From contig NW_006500357.1 in the NCBI RefSeq assembly GCF_000471905.2, positions 1,000,658 to 1,064,657 on the forward strand: a stretch of 64,000 nt of DNA, given 5' to 3'. Position numbers and translations under genes: made by a program. Within the stretch, counting starts at the first letter, position 1; each line of letters begins with the position of its first letter. Below the pieces are notes generated by a model. The model saw only the letters and a program-made list of their open reading frames with translations, was not told the origin of the DNA and ran no database searches. This stretch comes from Amborella trichopoda. Taxonomy: Eukaryota > Streptophyta > Magnoliopsida > Amborellales > Amborellaceae. Shown here in pieces: positions 34,161 through 46,200 of the stretch.

Positions 34161-36185
34161 CTTTTCCTATTAGCATAAAGACAAACATGTTTCAAACATG
34201 ACATGCTCAATTACTTTGTATCACAAAACATTTAATAACTCAAAATTATAGTAAATAAAGTTTCAATAAACTATTGGGAAGCTAATGATCGAACCCTTTG
34301 TGCCCGGATCACGAATTGTATCATTTAGGGACTTAAACATTGTCCCATAGATGAAATCATTGATGGTTTGAAATTTTCATGGGGTTTACTTCCTTCGAAC
34401 TATGGGAAGTGTGCAACCACCTTTTCACCACATAGATAGGTTCACAATGAGAGAGATATTGAATTGTAGATATCAAAATAATAGAGAGAGATGCAGACCA
34501 CTTGGCTTTAGACAATAAGCACATATGTGTCTGTGGTGTAGTCTAGCATAACGTAATTTTTCAAATAATTGAGGTAGCACAATTTTCTATCATCATGAAA
34601 CTTTAGAGAGGATGAAATATTCACTTATCGATTAATTATATTCACTCTAAATCTCAGAAAAATCAAATAATTGGAAGAAATGTTGTCTAGAAGATGGGAT
34701 CTCAATGTATCTTATGCATGTTGATGAGAGTATGAGCATAGTTCAAGATGGTCATGGATGAACGTGAAAAACTCTTGATAATATCTTGAAAGAAGTATTG
34801 AAATTTAAGATTTATAGTACTTAAACATGAAGAAGATGAAGCTTAATTAAACAAAAAGAAATATGATCTAAATGATTACCTCAAGTGTGGAGTATGAGCT
34901 AGCTAGTTTCCATGACGAGATGGGAATACCATGGTTGCTTGAGGTTCAAGTTTTAGAACACAAGGGATGATCTCAATGGGATGTGCGTAGAGGCAATGTT
35001 TCTCTCTCTCTCTCTCTCTGTCTCTCAAAAGTTTGTAAATGAAGTAGATTAGGGTGGACATAACCTAAGTTATTAATATATACTAAAGTGGTGGATAGTG
35101 AAATAATTTACAACCTTGATGCCTTTAATCTGTAGCACATGAGAGGGCTTAAATCCTAGCCAAATATATACATGTAACCACCAAGATGAATGGATGTGAT
35201 TATCACACCTTTATCACCCCATAGAAACCCTAGCTTAGTCATTTTATCTTTAGGTCATTGTCCCATAAATCATTTCATTTCTAGTCCCTTGAAAAATTCC
35301 ATAAGAGACCAAAGTTTTTTATGAAAACAATAATGCACCATGAGAGAAGGGGTATGCCCTTATGGTAATTTATAAAAGGTGATCTTTGTAAGAAAAATAT
35401 CTTATGAATTAGTTAATAGGATAATGAGATCCCATAAAGTCCCCATGTACTAGGCTAATGGGATGTAGCAACTTGAAAAGCTACTCTAAAATTCAATTTC
35501 TCCCATGGGCTAGGAATTAGGCTAAAATATCTCAATTAAACTTGGCCATTGGGACATAGCACCAAAGCCACATGTATTGAAAATACCATGTAACAAAATT
35601 AGACTAAATGATTATAAAATAATTTCAGCAATTCAAAACTATATGACATGAATCAACAAATCAACAAATTTCAAAAGAGGACACGCACTAGATATCCACG
35701 CTACTATGATGTCATCACTATGAAGAGTAGTGGGGTTCCCACTTGTTTACCCTATGGCCACGTAGTTTCCATGTGGACCCCCCATTAATGTGTCTTTGTT
35801 TCGAATTATCCCTAAATAAAAGGAAAATATTGATTTTTGTGCCTTAGAAAAATTTTAGAAAATTCTTAAAAATATCCTAAAAACATCAACTATTGATTTT
35901 TATCATAAATGTATATTTCATATCAAAATAAAATGGGACTAGAGGTAAATGAGATCTCTAAGATTAATACTGAGCTTTGGGGTACTCTATTGGGCTAGTT
36001 TATAATGGTGGTTCAATTTGTCTCAAGATGACCCCATGGGATTATATTTCAGAGTCTACTGCAGGGACACATAATTTGGCCAAATCAAAGTCACCCTAAT
36101 CAAAGTTTTCTATCATCAGGTTCTCAATATATTACAGGTGCACCCCTGTAGGACAATTAACAAATATATTTAGGGGTCCTCTCAA
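34161..36185. other. AT-rich region of unknown nature, left flank of E3
   Basis: About 2 kb with no reading frame of note, AT-rich and different from the surrounding LTR elements. It contains a TC microsatellite (35001-35019) and several AT-rich runs (AATTTTAGAAAATTC near 35855). Together with 51868-52065 it formed one stretch before E3 inserted. It may be host intergenic DNA or an old LTR, and I cannot decide. Confidence 0.5.
35001..35019. repeat. TC dinucleotide microsatellite
   Basis: About nine TC units followed by TGTCTCTC. Confidence 0.9.
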
Positions 36186-36190
36186 CACAC
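36186..36190. repeat. Target-site duplication of E3, left copy (CACAC)
   Basis: CACAC abuts the LTR end (TGGTTAGGT on the plus strand) and recurs at 51863-51867 beyond the other end of E3. Confidence 0.85.
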
Positions 36191-36994
36191 TGGTTAGGTG
36201 CCTCGATCTTGCCCTCCCAGGCGGCACGCTTCTCGGGCTTCAAGGGAGACCCGGGACTTTTGAAGCCGCTCTCTCGAGAACCTTGTTTGAGAACAAGGGC
36301 AGGTATTACCAACCGATAAGAGAGGAATTTAAGGTCGGGACTTACTCGAGCTGACTCGCGTGGGTGCCCTCTTAAATCACGAAGAAAGGCCCCAGTAATA
36401 AAACTGGTTCGGAATCGTCTCCCATGTCTTGTAGTCTCCTATTTTCTGTAATCACACATATACGGCAAAGGTTATAAGACAAGTGGGTCAGTGAACCTCA
36501 CCTGGCCTTTTGGGTGAATGTACACAGGCATGCACATTCAAAAGAAGAAAGAAGAACGAGAGAAGAAAGACGGGGGAAAGAAGAATTTTACCAGGGGGTG
36601 AGATCAATACAGTGACTAAGCTGGTGGGTAATTCGCCGACGTGCTAGTAAAACAGGCTCGATAACTCAGACAGGTTCAATAGGATTATTACTAGACATCA
36701 ATACCGATATTGACTAGTTAGACATGATGGTTAGTCTATCGTGGCGATAAAGCGGGCGTAGTAATTCTGACACAACAACATTACGGCTAGATGACAAGAC
36801 TACCATAAGAGGCTAATCTCAACCCTTCTTAATCAAACGAAAGGACAACAGAGAGAATGAAAATCATAAAGAGAGAGTAAGAAGTAAGAGAATAAGAAAG
36901 AGAAGAGAAAGAAAGAGAGGAAGACAAAGAAAGAAGGAGAAGAGTGTGAGAGAAGGGAGAATGAAGGAGAAAAGAGGGTGAAAGACATAGTCGA

Positions 36995-37640
36995 CTTTGG
37001 GCATCACCGGCTATGTTGGAAGAAGAAGAGAAGGAAAGACACAATCAGTGCTAGGCATCGTCAGCTGGGTTGGAAAGAGAAGAGAGAGAAGGACACAGTT
37101 GGTGCTAGGTTTTGTCGATAGTGTTTAAGAAGTGAGGAGAGAGAAGACACAATCGACATTGAGCATCGTTGGTTGGGTTGGGAAGAGAAGAGAGAAAAAG
37201 GACACAGTCAGTGCTAGGCTTCATCAATTGTGTTTAAGAAGAGAGGAGAGAGAAGATACAGTCAGCACTGAGCATCGTTGGCTGGGTTGGAATGAGAAGA
37301 GAGAGAAAGGGCGCAGTCGGCACTAGGCTTCATCGGCTGTGTTTAAGAAGAGAGGGAAGATGCAGTCGGTGTTAAGCTTTGCTGACTGTATTAGACAGAG
37401 AAGAGAGAGAAGATGCAGTTGATGCTAAGCTTCACCGACTATATTAGACAGAGAAGAGAGAGAAGATACAGTTGGCACTAGGCTTCGCTGACTATATTAG
37501 ACAGAGAAGAGAAAGAAGATGCAGTCAGCACTAGGCTTTACCGATTGTATTAGAAGATGCAGTCGGTGCTAAGCTTTGCAGACTATGTTTAGAGGAAGAG
37601 AAGAAAGAGGACACAGTCAACGTCAGCATTGTCGATTGTG
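36995..37640 (-). repeat. Imperfect-hairpin array in the E3 LTR, about 13 units
   Basis: Plus-strand units read GACACAGTCGGCGCTAGGC then TTCGTCGGCTGTGTTT, separated by AAGAAGAGAGGAGAGAGAA. The arms are near-complementary (CACAG.CGGCG against CG.CGGCTGTG). The arms agree with those of the E1 array, but the loop (CTAGGCTT or CTAAGC) differs from the E1 loop (GAAGCACAT) and resembles the CGCTAAGC of the minisatellite upstream of the PMD gene. Confidence 0.75.
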
Positions 37641-37925
37641 TTTTGAAGGAGAGCAGGGAGAGAGATAAAGATGAGAAGAAGAGAGAGAAAGAGAGATAGA
37701 GATGAGAAAGAGGAGAGTGAAAGAGAGATAGAGATGAGAAAGAGGAGAGAGAAAAGGAGATAGAGCTAAGAAAGGGGAGAGAGAAAGGGAGATAGTGATG
37801 AGAAAGGGGAGAGAGAAAGGGAGATAGTGATGAGAAAGGGGAGAGAGATGAGCAAGAGGAGAGAGGGAGAGATAGAGGGGAGGAGAGAGAATGAGGGGAG
37901 GAGAGAGAAAGAGGGGAGAAGAGAG
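37640..37925 (-). repeat. Polypurine/polypyrimidine tract of the E3 LTR
   Basis: GA-rich on the plus strand with a tandem GAGAAAGGGGAGAGAGAAAG-like unit (37760-37840). It corresponds to the CT tract after the poly(A) signal in E1. Confidence 0.8.
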
Positions 37926-38019
37926 AAAATTACCTTATCGAAGGGTACCAACCCTTTTCTTCTCTCTTCTCTCGCTCTCTCTCTAAGATGCACCCATGAG
38001 CTTAAGCAAAAATGAAGTC

Positions 38020-38025
38020 TTTATT
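38020..38025 (-). terminator. Poly(A) signal of the E3 LTR
   Basis: AATAAA on the minus strand, 53 bp after the TATA box, same context as E1. Confidence 0.7.
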
Positions 38026-38077
38026 GATTAAATGAAGAAATGAATCCAAAGGTGTTTTACAATTTGGCTTTGCATGC

Positions 38078-38085
38078 TTATATAG
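38078..38085 (-). promoter_or_regulatory. TATA box of the E3 LTR
   Basis: CTATATAA on the minus strand followed by GCATGCAAAGCC, the block conserved with E1. Confidence 0.75.
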
Positions 38086-40554
38086 AATGAGGCCCAAACA
38101 TTGGTGGATGCCCAAAAACTACCTAAAATTGAAGATAATTATAATGTTATTGACTTAAAAGAAATTCTAAAATAGAGTGCAAAAGGATTGTTTTTCCCCT
38201 GTCTAACAATGTGTGAAATTTCAGAACAGTCTTGTTGCTGTTCGAGAACTTGTGTGCTCTTTCATGACTGATCTGGGGTTGTTCTGATGCCCATTTGATC
38301 AAAAGATGATTATTTTCTTCTAGGGCTCGACATGGCGATTGATTAGATACCAATTTCAAGCCATGGATCATGTTTTTGAGCCACGATCATGAGACTTGAA
38401 TTTTAGATGAATCTTGAAAACTTCGGATCGATAGTGTGCTCGTTCCTTAATGTTTTGCTTCATTTTTTTCACTGAATCACTCTGAGCATGCCATCGCGAT
38501 CACATTACAACAAACATAGCTCGATTTCGTGTCCGGATGAAGATTTTGTCGTCTTGCCTTTTTTGCCGCAATCTTGAAATCCGGCAGCTGAAATTTACAG
38601 CACTTTCCACACTTCCGTGTGTGAAATCCAACTGTTCATCTTAAGTGGGGTTCGGACCAAAGATAGCCTCGGACCTCAAGTACATAATGCAATTGGTTTC
38701 ATGTCGATCGGGTATACAAGCATTGTGATTTGGCTACCCGAGTGGGGCGCGTTGTTGCTGAATTTTTTGTAACTTTCTTCACAGATTAGCAAATTCCCTC
38801 TAGTTTTTCTCCCTGCTTGGGCATCGTCACAGGGCGTACCACATATCGAATCGCTCGTCTTGACGAGACGAAAATGCTCACAAAATTTGAGCTTGATCCG
38901 ACTCAGAACAAGTGAGCTATGGGCCCTGAAAGTCACTGCTCGTGACTATAAAAACAGCCACCTTTAATGATGTTTTGGTGTATGGTGGCCACACGGGAAT
39001 AGTGTGCAGCCCACCCCTTTTTGGTATTTTATGCTTAACTTTGTATTGAAGTGCCCGATTAATCCAAAAATTGACCCATATGGGTTTTCAACCATACCGG
39101 ATCTAATGGAGGTGGTCCCACAACAATTTGACGCACTAAAAATATAGTTCTAGTTATGGCGTCTACTTTAGGGTGCTAGAGATTAATTTTGCTAAAATTA
39201 TTTCTTTGTGTTCACTACCTTAAATATGTCTGATCATGATGAAACTTGGAAAATGGCCTTTTGGAGTATTGATAAAGATCTTGGGCAATTCTGGAGGCAT
39301 TATGAGACTGTCAAAATTTTCACTATTTTGTAGACCAAGGTGCTAAAAAATGCATTTAAATAGATTGCCCCACCAAATGTTGCGCTTCGAGAGAAGTGAG
39401 AAGGACAATATTCAAAAAATTTCCTTCGAATTTTACTTTTTTTTCTTCTTAGCCACAAGACCTCGTGAACGCCGAGGAGATTCACACAATAGTGCAACTA
39501 GGATGCTTGGATGTAGAGATACATTGTTCGCGGGTCCGTCCGTGGAGACTTTAGGGGGAAAAGAGACTTTTTTGAGGGATCTCTTCAAAGTCCTCACCCT
39601 CGTGTGGACTGTTTGTGATTTTGAAGTTGAGGATTTTGTACGGACTTTGTCAGTCAGAATCAGGCTCGTCTGGCAATTGAGTGCCATGTCGAAGGGCATT
39701 GTTCCCATTTGGTATGGGTTTGTGTATATCCTCTGGTGTTGAGCCACGTTTCGAGGATTACGTGCTAAAAGGCCTTGCATCGGCACCGTCTGCTTCATGC
39801 GTCAGTCATTTCTTTGCGAGTAGGGTACCTCAGTTTATCAAGGTGACCAGCTCTAAGTACAACCACCCCTACCCACTGCTTTGCTGCTACAACAATCATC
39901 TGATTGCCACTCCAAAGTCATGGTCGACTTAGCTTCCTTGGGGCATCTTCAACATCTTGAAAGTATGTTGGTGACCTTGTGAGAATGATTGTCTTTGTCA
40001 TGAGACTTCTCTTACCTTCTTGGCAAATCTTCTGTCCTTCGAGTCCTTTTTGGCGAATGGACTCAGGCTGTCGAAATCGTTTCCTTGAAGCTCATATTTT
40101 TTTGTCTTGATATGTGTCACCAGGGATTTTTTCTTTTTGAGTGAGGGTTGAAGCCACCAGTTGCCACCAGTTGAGGTGAAAGCTGCATAAACCTATTTAT
40201 TGGTCCAAGCGTCCTTTGCGGATTTTCACTTGAACTTGGGAAGCGGTGCCGTAGAGACGGTTCTCACCAACTTTCTTTTATTTGGGGCTCTTTTACTCAT
40301 GACCTTTCGGCCATGTCCATCTTTATTCTTCCATTTTTACTCATGATGCCCTTTCAAGTTTTCATTGTGCCCGATTTTTATTTACGAAACTCTTTTACTC
40401 ATGGTTTTGTGACCATGCCCATCCGTCACCTCATAGCATTCCCTTGTTAAGGTATACACCATGCCCGTTATTTTTTTTGTGAAGGCATGTTTAAGGTCAT
40501 TCCTTCGATATTTGTGCAAAGCCATTGAATGTCATGCGGTCAGAACGTGCACTA

Positions 40555-41400
40555 CAGTTTAAGGTCATACAGCTGGACCATAATGGGGATGGACAGTAGT
40601 CTGTAGGGGCCATGAAGTGAGTATGGTAGTGGTTGAGCTCACTGTTGGGGAGATGGTACGAGGCTACTCGTGAAAGATGGATGATGTATGAAAAGAAGGT
40701 CGAAAGTAGTGACCCACTAACTTATGATAAGTATAGTTGGCAGGATGGTTCACCATTTTTGTGAGCACTGGTGAGAATCACTGAGGAATGATGGAGGATA
40801 ATGAAGTGAATGGACTCCCTGGGGAGGTAGTGAAGGTGGTGTGCGCACACGATCAGGTCGGTTAGGGAAGACGTGCGTGAGGATGCAAGTAAAAGGTGTG
40901 TGCACATATGTGGGGGCGAGTTTTATAGTCATGCCTCCGGGACCTGTGCAGAGCAGTTTAGCATCATGCAGTCAGGACGTGCACTATGGTTTAAGGTCAT
41001 ATTGCTGGATCATGGTTATGCAGTTTAGAGTCATGCAACTAGGACCATACAGTTTAAAGTCGTACAACTAGACCTCCACTATAGTTTAAGGACATATAGT
41101 TTGGACCATGGTCATGCAGTTTAGAGTCATGCAACTAGGACTGTGCAATTTAAAGTCGTGCAACTAGACCTTCGCTACAGTTTAAGGTCATATAGTTTGG
41201 ATTATGGTTATGCAGTTTAGAGTTATGCAACTAGGACCGTGCAGCTTAAGGTTGTGCAACTAGACCTTTTCTATAGTTTAAGGTCATAGAGTTTGGATCG
41301 TGCAGTTTAAGGTCATGCATCTAGATGTCTGCTACAATTTAAGGTCATATAGTTTGGACCGTACAGTTTAGGGTCATGCATCTAGACATTTGCGTGGGTC
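40555..41400 (+). repeat. Minisatellite, CAGTTTAAGGTCATGCA type
   Basis: About 20 units with AGTTTAAGGTCATATAGTTTGG or AGTTTAGAGTCATGCAACTAGG. Three longer composite units (near 41000-41270) repeat in the same order, showing higher-order structure. Counterparts: 1785-2110 (plus) and 22015-22850 (minus). Confidence 0.8.
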
Positions 41401-41744
41401 GTCATGTAGGTGAAGCTCCACGGGGACTAGGTCTGTGGGTAGCAATCTAACTCCCTGAGGATAAGATAGGTAGGACCGATGAGGGATCCAGATAAGAAAT
41501 CTGACCTTATTGGGGAAGAGGGGACAAATGTGGGTCTTTTATAAGCATGAGACAGACAACTGGGGGTTGTAGCAGTAAGAATGACCCTAACTCTACTGGG
41601 GATAATAGTATGTAATACGAGCATGACTCTCCTACTGGGGATGAGGAGTCATGACCTGATGTTGATCGATCTAGGTTCCACTTTATGGGGGCAATAGGTC
41701 AGAGTCAAGGTGCTACCACATTGATAGTAATAGGAAACACACAG

Positions 41745-42060
41745 CTTCGACTTAGGCTGTTTAAGATACAGCCGGTGCCAGGTGCAGTAACCATTATTTC
41801 TTGAGCACTCAGTTGGCGATAAGTCTTCGAAAACGCAACTGGCTCTAAAGATGGCCAACAGTGCTTCTTAACCAGTCAGCTGACGTTGGAAGGTTAAAAA
41901 CACAGCCGACGCTAGATTGTTAAAAACACAGCCGGTGCTGAGGGTGGTACGTGCTTGAACATAGCCGATATTGAATTGTCAAGCATACAACCGGTGTTGT
42001 GGTTGTGGAAGCATAGCCGGTGCTAGGTACCTGTAACCGCATAGCTGGCGCTGAGTATGG
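41745..42060 (+). repeat. CACAGCCGGTGCT minisatellite upstream of the antisense TATA in E3
   Basis: About ten units such as ACACAGCCGGTGCTGAGG (near 41930) and CATAGCCGGTGCTAGGTA (near 42013). It ends about 180 bp before the TATA box. Confidence 0.7.
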
Positions 42061-42243
42061 ATTAATATTCGAGTCATTACCCGAGCCCGACCCTGTTTAG
42101 CCCTTTTTTTGGAATTTTACAGGTGGCGTTGAGAGTTTCCTCAGGCCTCGAGTCAAAACCCAACCCGGCTCATCGTCGTTTGGCTTTCCTTGGACGCGAC
42201 TGGGATTCTCAGTTTGTGAGGGGCATTTGAGGGTAGTGTTGGC

Positions 42244-42250
42244 TATATAA
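42244..42250 (+). promoter_or_regulatory. TATA box of the E3 antisense PMD gene
   Basis: TATATAAGGGGGTAAAACC lies about 1.04 kb before the ATG at 43294. It is the best preserved of the three antisense TATA boxes. The leader in between may be spliced, which I cannot judge. Confidence 0.72.
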
Positions 42251-42849
42251 GGGGGTAAAACCTCATTTTCCTTCGCTTTTTCACCGAAGGTAAAAAAAAA
42301 TGAAAACATTTTAACGGTGAGCAGAGGGTGCCCGTTAGAAGCTTCGTAAGCAGTGGGATTTTGACGGGGCTAATGAGAGCTCGCTGGCAAACAGTGGAGG
42401 TTCTGGCTAAGGGAAAACCCCGAGGAGGTTTGCGCATTGCCGGAGTCTTACGAGTAGAGGAGGGAGTTCGTCAGAAAACAAGGAACTCCAGATGTGTTTT
42501 TGGGGTTCTGGCAAAGGGAGTAGGCTGCAAGAGTTGCAGCAAGGGGCTAACCAGGGTTTTTCGCTAGTTTCTAACACTTTTTTCGGCTGGTGCACGGTGA
42601 TTTCCCAGTGGCTTGGGGGAAGATGCAAAGGTTTTCGGCATCGAAAAAGAGTTTTCGTTGGGAAACTAAAGGGTGCAGGGAAGTGGACCGTTGCTGAGGT
42701 GTGGACTATCATGGGGAAGGCGAATGGTTGTAGGGAAGGCGAACGGTTCCCATCGGCACGTGTAATCCGTGTGTCAGACGGTGCGGAGGTGGACGGTTAT
42801 CAGGCGACATAAAAGGGCTTGAGGTATCACATGTAGAATTCACGGCATG

Positions 42850-43240
42850 TGTGAGAGATCTGAACACGGCCGACGTTAGACGTTGGGGAACACAGTCGAT
42901 GCTGGGTGTTTGGTGAACACAGCCGGTGCTATGTGTTTAGCAGATGCAACCGGCGCTAAGCATTGGTGGACACAACCGACGCTAAGCGTTGGCAGACACA
43001 ACATGCGCTAAGCTTTAGGAGACACAGCCAGCACTAAGCACTGGTGGACACAATTGACGGAGGATTTAGCAGACATAGCCAGCACTAAGCTTTGGTGGAC
43101 TCAGCCGGCGATAAAGGTTAGTGGACACAGTCGGCACTAAGGTTTGAGTGCCCAGCTGGTGCTAAGGTTTGAGTGCCCAGCCGGCGCTAAGGTTTGAGTA
43201 CCCAGCCGACGCTAAGGTTTGCGTGCATAGCCGGCGCTGA
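42850..43240 (+). repeat. CACAGCCGGCGCTAAG minisatellite in the leader of the E3 PMD gene
   Basis: About 13 units of 28-30 bp, for instance GGACACAACCGACGCTAAGC near 42970, with the last four (CCAGCCGGCGCTAAGGTTTG) nearly identical, a sign of recent slippage. E1 counterpart: 20165-20445. Confidence 0.78.
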
Positions 43241-43293
43241 TCCAATACTTTAGCAATTTTTGATTTGGGAGTAAACCACTAAGCCCTTTTATA

Positions 43294-46200
43294 ATGGCTG
43301 GTTCTTCTTACCGAATTCCTGATGTGAAGAATCTTCAAAGAGAAGGAGAGGTCGGTACTGATAACTTTAACGGTGAGGCTTTAACAAGAGGGAAGCCCAT
43401 TTGGCTGACAAGGCTAGTATGTGAACCAGAGTGGCCCCTCAGTGTCACTTTTATTACTGACCCTATTTGTTTTGAAGTTCATGACGGTAATGACAACAAT
43501 GTTAGTATTGAAGAAGGGGTTGCACTGCTTCATGGTATGCACAGGAACGTAGCTTCCGGAGAGAACTTGCCTACCCTAGGGAAACAAATGGTACATGCAC
43601 AGGGGCTACTAATGTGGTCAAGAAAAGGCCTCCAAATTCAGGGGGAGCACCAATACTTGAAGGGATACTTTTCCTGGACTACCAAGGTGTTAGTGTCGCA
43701 CAGAAGCATTCTTGAACATGCTTCTCTGCTACCAGCAGTCCAGTGTTGAGATAGCTACTATGATCGATGCTCTAATACTGTGAAAGTATTACTAGAGACC
43801 TGGAGTCACAGTAGCAATACTTGGCTTCTTGGGCATGGGGAAGCAAGAATCTCTTTGCTAGATCTTCATTTATTGGGGGCCTTCCGATGATTGGGGCCAT
43901 ATATGACGAGTTTGTGCCTCCTAACTCGGTCATCTTTGGTGGTGCTAGCTTGGGGGATGAAGAGCCACTGCCAGTCTTCAAAAGATCTTTGAGGATTACC
44001 AATTCATTCTTGTAGGAGGAGAGGCATTTTTTGGGAATTTTAAGACTCCATTCCCCGTGCATTACGTGTACGGGTGACTAGGGGCCTATTTCCGTGACAC
44101 GTATGTTAGGAACCAGAGCTCGGGCGGTAAATTGTGGCCCTTTTTGATGAGGATTGCTAACCAAAAGGCTCTCTTTCATACCTCAGGGGGAGCTCGGATT
44201 TTATTTGGGAATGATTCTTTAAATATGCAGCAGGTCCCATTTCCAGTTGGGAGCTTCACTGATTGTGCTTTCGTTGATGAACTGGGGAAGGAGCTAGACG
44301 ATGCTCCAACAACCATCAAGGAACTCATGTTTGTCCTAAGCATTAAAGGGGGAGTTCTGCCTTATCAAACTCTACACAGTGCTAAATTAGAAGGATATTT
44401 CCCCCATCGCTTTGCCCGTCAGCATGGGCTTGATCAAATCTGCCCCTTCTCCATGTTTTTCGAAAATCGTCGAGGCAAGGTGAACATGGGGAAAACGAAA
44501 GAGCTTGGGTTTCTCTGTGAGTGCTGGCTGCTAGAAAATATACAGACTACTTGGTCCACGTGTCTAGTAATGACAAAGATCAACAAGTATGTGTTACCTC
44601 ACTTCGGCAGGAGGGTTCGAATGACTGCGACTTATGCGAACTGGTGGAGGATCACTAGCAAGGGATATTAGGATGAAGATCACCCTTGGAAAGGAGAGAA
44701 TGACAACTGGTGGTAGGAGACTAGGCAGAGGAGAGTGGCGGATCTTCCTGCTCCTAATGAAGTCTTTGTTTTGGAATATCCCTTGAACTGGTAAGCTCTA
44801 GGGATCCCTTGAGAGATAACGGCCGATGACATCTCACCAGAATTTCTAGCCATGAAACAAAAAACTGGGAGCATCTTTGATAATCTCAGTTCCATATTTG
44901 AATGGGATGAGGGCCGACAGGTCCATGGTTATGAGAAGCGTCCCACACAAGACCTGAACGCGCTGATTGGGAGCGGTCCTCATAGTAGACTGGCTGAGGG
45001 CCCCTCTCAAGGGGGGAATTCTGAAGCGGCCGCTCCTTCTCCGGCAGGGGGAAAGAAGACAAAATGCTCCACCGCTATTGACATTCATGTGTCGTCTCCA
45101 GTTAGTGGGTGTACTTAGAGGCGTAGGGGTGCCCATCTTCCTGCGATCTTAGATCCAGGAGGTAGCTCTTCCTCCCCCGATCATTTAGCAACTCCACCTG
45201 TGCCACCTTTGCACTTTCTCCACCATCTTCTATCTCTCTTGAATTATCTTCTTCTTCTTCAGAGATTGAAGCAAAGGACTCCTGCCCTTCTGAGCCCATT
45301 GTTATTCCTTCTAACCGGGAAGTGACTTCGGATCTTAGGGAGTCACCTCTGAGTCCAAGGGCCATTCTTGAGTTAGAGCCAGCTCTAATGGAGATTGACG
45401 AGGCTGGAGGCCCCAAAGAAACTACTCCACGAAAGAAATCTGGTGTCGATGTGGCCTCTGTGCCTCGGGGGTTTAATGCCCTGACTGAGGCAGAGGCTAT
45501 GATTCAAGAAGAAGGGCTTGTACTTAATGATGCCCCTCAGTACCAAGAGGGTTCTTCTCCCGAGGGCACAGATCATGAAGATGAAGGGGTTGAAATTTTT
45601 GTGGCTAAGGTTCTAGCTGCTGAGGGTGCAGGCCAGATGGAAGAAACCATGGTTGGGGCTGAATTAGTAATTGGCGAAGGCCCAAGGGAAGAGGCAGCTT
45701 CTGAACTTGCCAATGTTGATGTGGCAGTTCAGGAGCATGGGGAACAGGGTTTCTTGGGTGCTGCCGAGACAGAAGTGGAGGCCCCCATAAGCGAGGGTCA
45801 AGGCAATAGGGGTGGTATTGAAGAACTCAGGCAGGTTGAGGCTGAAGCTGCCTTTGAGTCTGAGAGGCAAGAAGCTTTAGACTTTGCCATCGCTCCAAAG
45901 GAGCCAGTGGCTCTGATGACTATATCTTCGACAAGCCCAGTCCTTGAAGCCGAAGCCTCTTCAGCAGTTGTAATCCCAGCAACACCATCCAGGCCCATTT
46001 TTAGTGGGGTTTCTGGTATGATGGAAGGCATGCTTCGTGCAAGCCTTCAGGGTCTACGGGAGCTACCTCTCAATGAGCTGGGCGAGGCTTTGGCCAATCT
46101 TAGGGAATTTACTGCCACGACTACTATGGTTGGGAGTGCGCCAGAAGTCCTTTCCCATTTTGATGCACCACTAAATGAGCTGGAGAGCTGGCGATCGGGA

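Larger units (their letters stand above)
36191..39362 (-). repeat. 3' LTR of E3 (complete)
   Basis: On the minus strand it starts TATTTAAATGCATTTTTTAG at 39362 and ends ACCTAACCA at 36191, 3.17 kb. It aligns with the E1 LTRs: U3 (39362-38090), TATA, poly(A) signal, GA/CT tract (37920-37640), hairpin array (37640-36995), second tract (36990-36840) and unique end. Confidence 0.87.
39363..43293 (+). promoter_or_regulatory. Upstream region of the E3 antisense PMD gene
   Basis: About 3.9 kb between the 3' LTR and the PMD start. Order: conserved start (39375-39480, TTGCGCTTCGAGAGAAGTGA), block with CTACCCACTGCTTTGC near 39870, TTTACTCATG repeats (40280-40420), minisatellite (40555-41400), ACTGGGGAT repeats (41440-41650), CAGCCGGTGC array (41745-42060), TATA (42244), leader, and a second array (42850-43240) that stops just before the start codon. 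It is collinear with E1 (minus strand 24583-20113). Confidence 0.7.

Noticed and set aside
34161..36185. AT-rich region called as an LTR of another superfamily
   Set aside because: No paired copy, no TG/CA termini with duplication, no PBS. It is left as unclassified.
36829..38015. ORFs on both strands rich in Arg/Glu/Lys or Ser/Leu in the E3 LTR (also 56903-57265 and 62502-62938)
   Set aside because: Same low-complexity GA/CT tracts, without start context or conservation as protein.
40555..41400. Regular repeat arrays that resemble a CRISPR layout at first sight
   Set aside because: Units are degenerate and contiguous, without unique spacers, and the DNA is plant. They are minisatellites of a retrotransposon.
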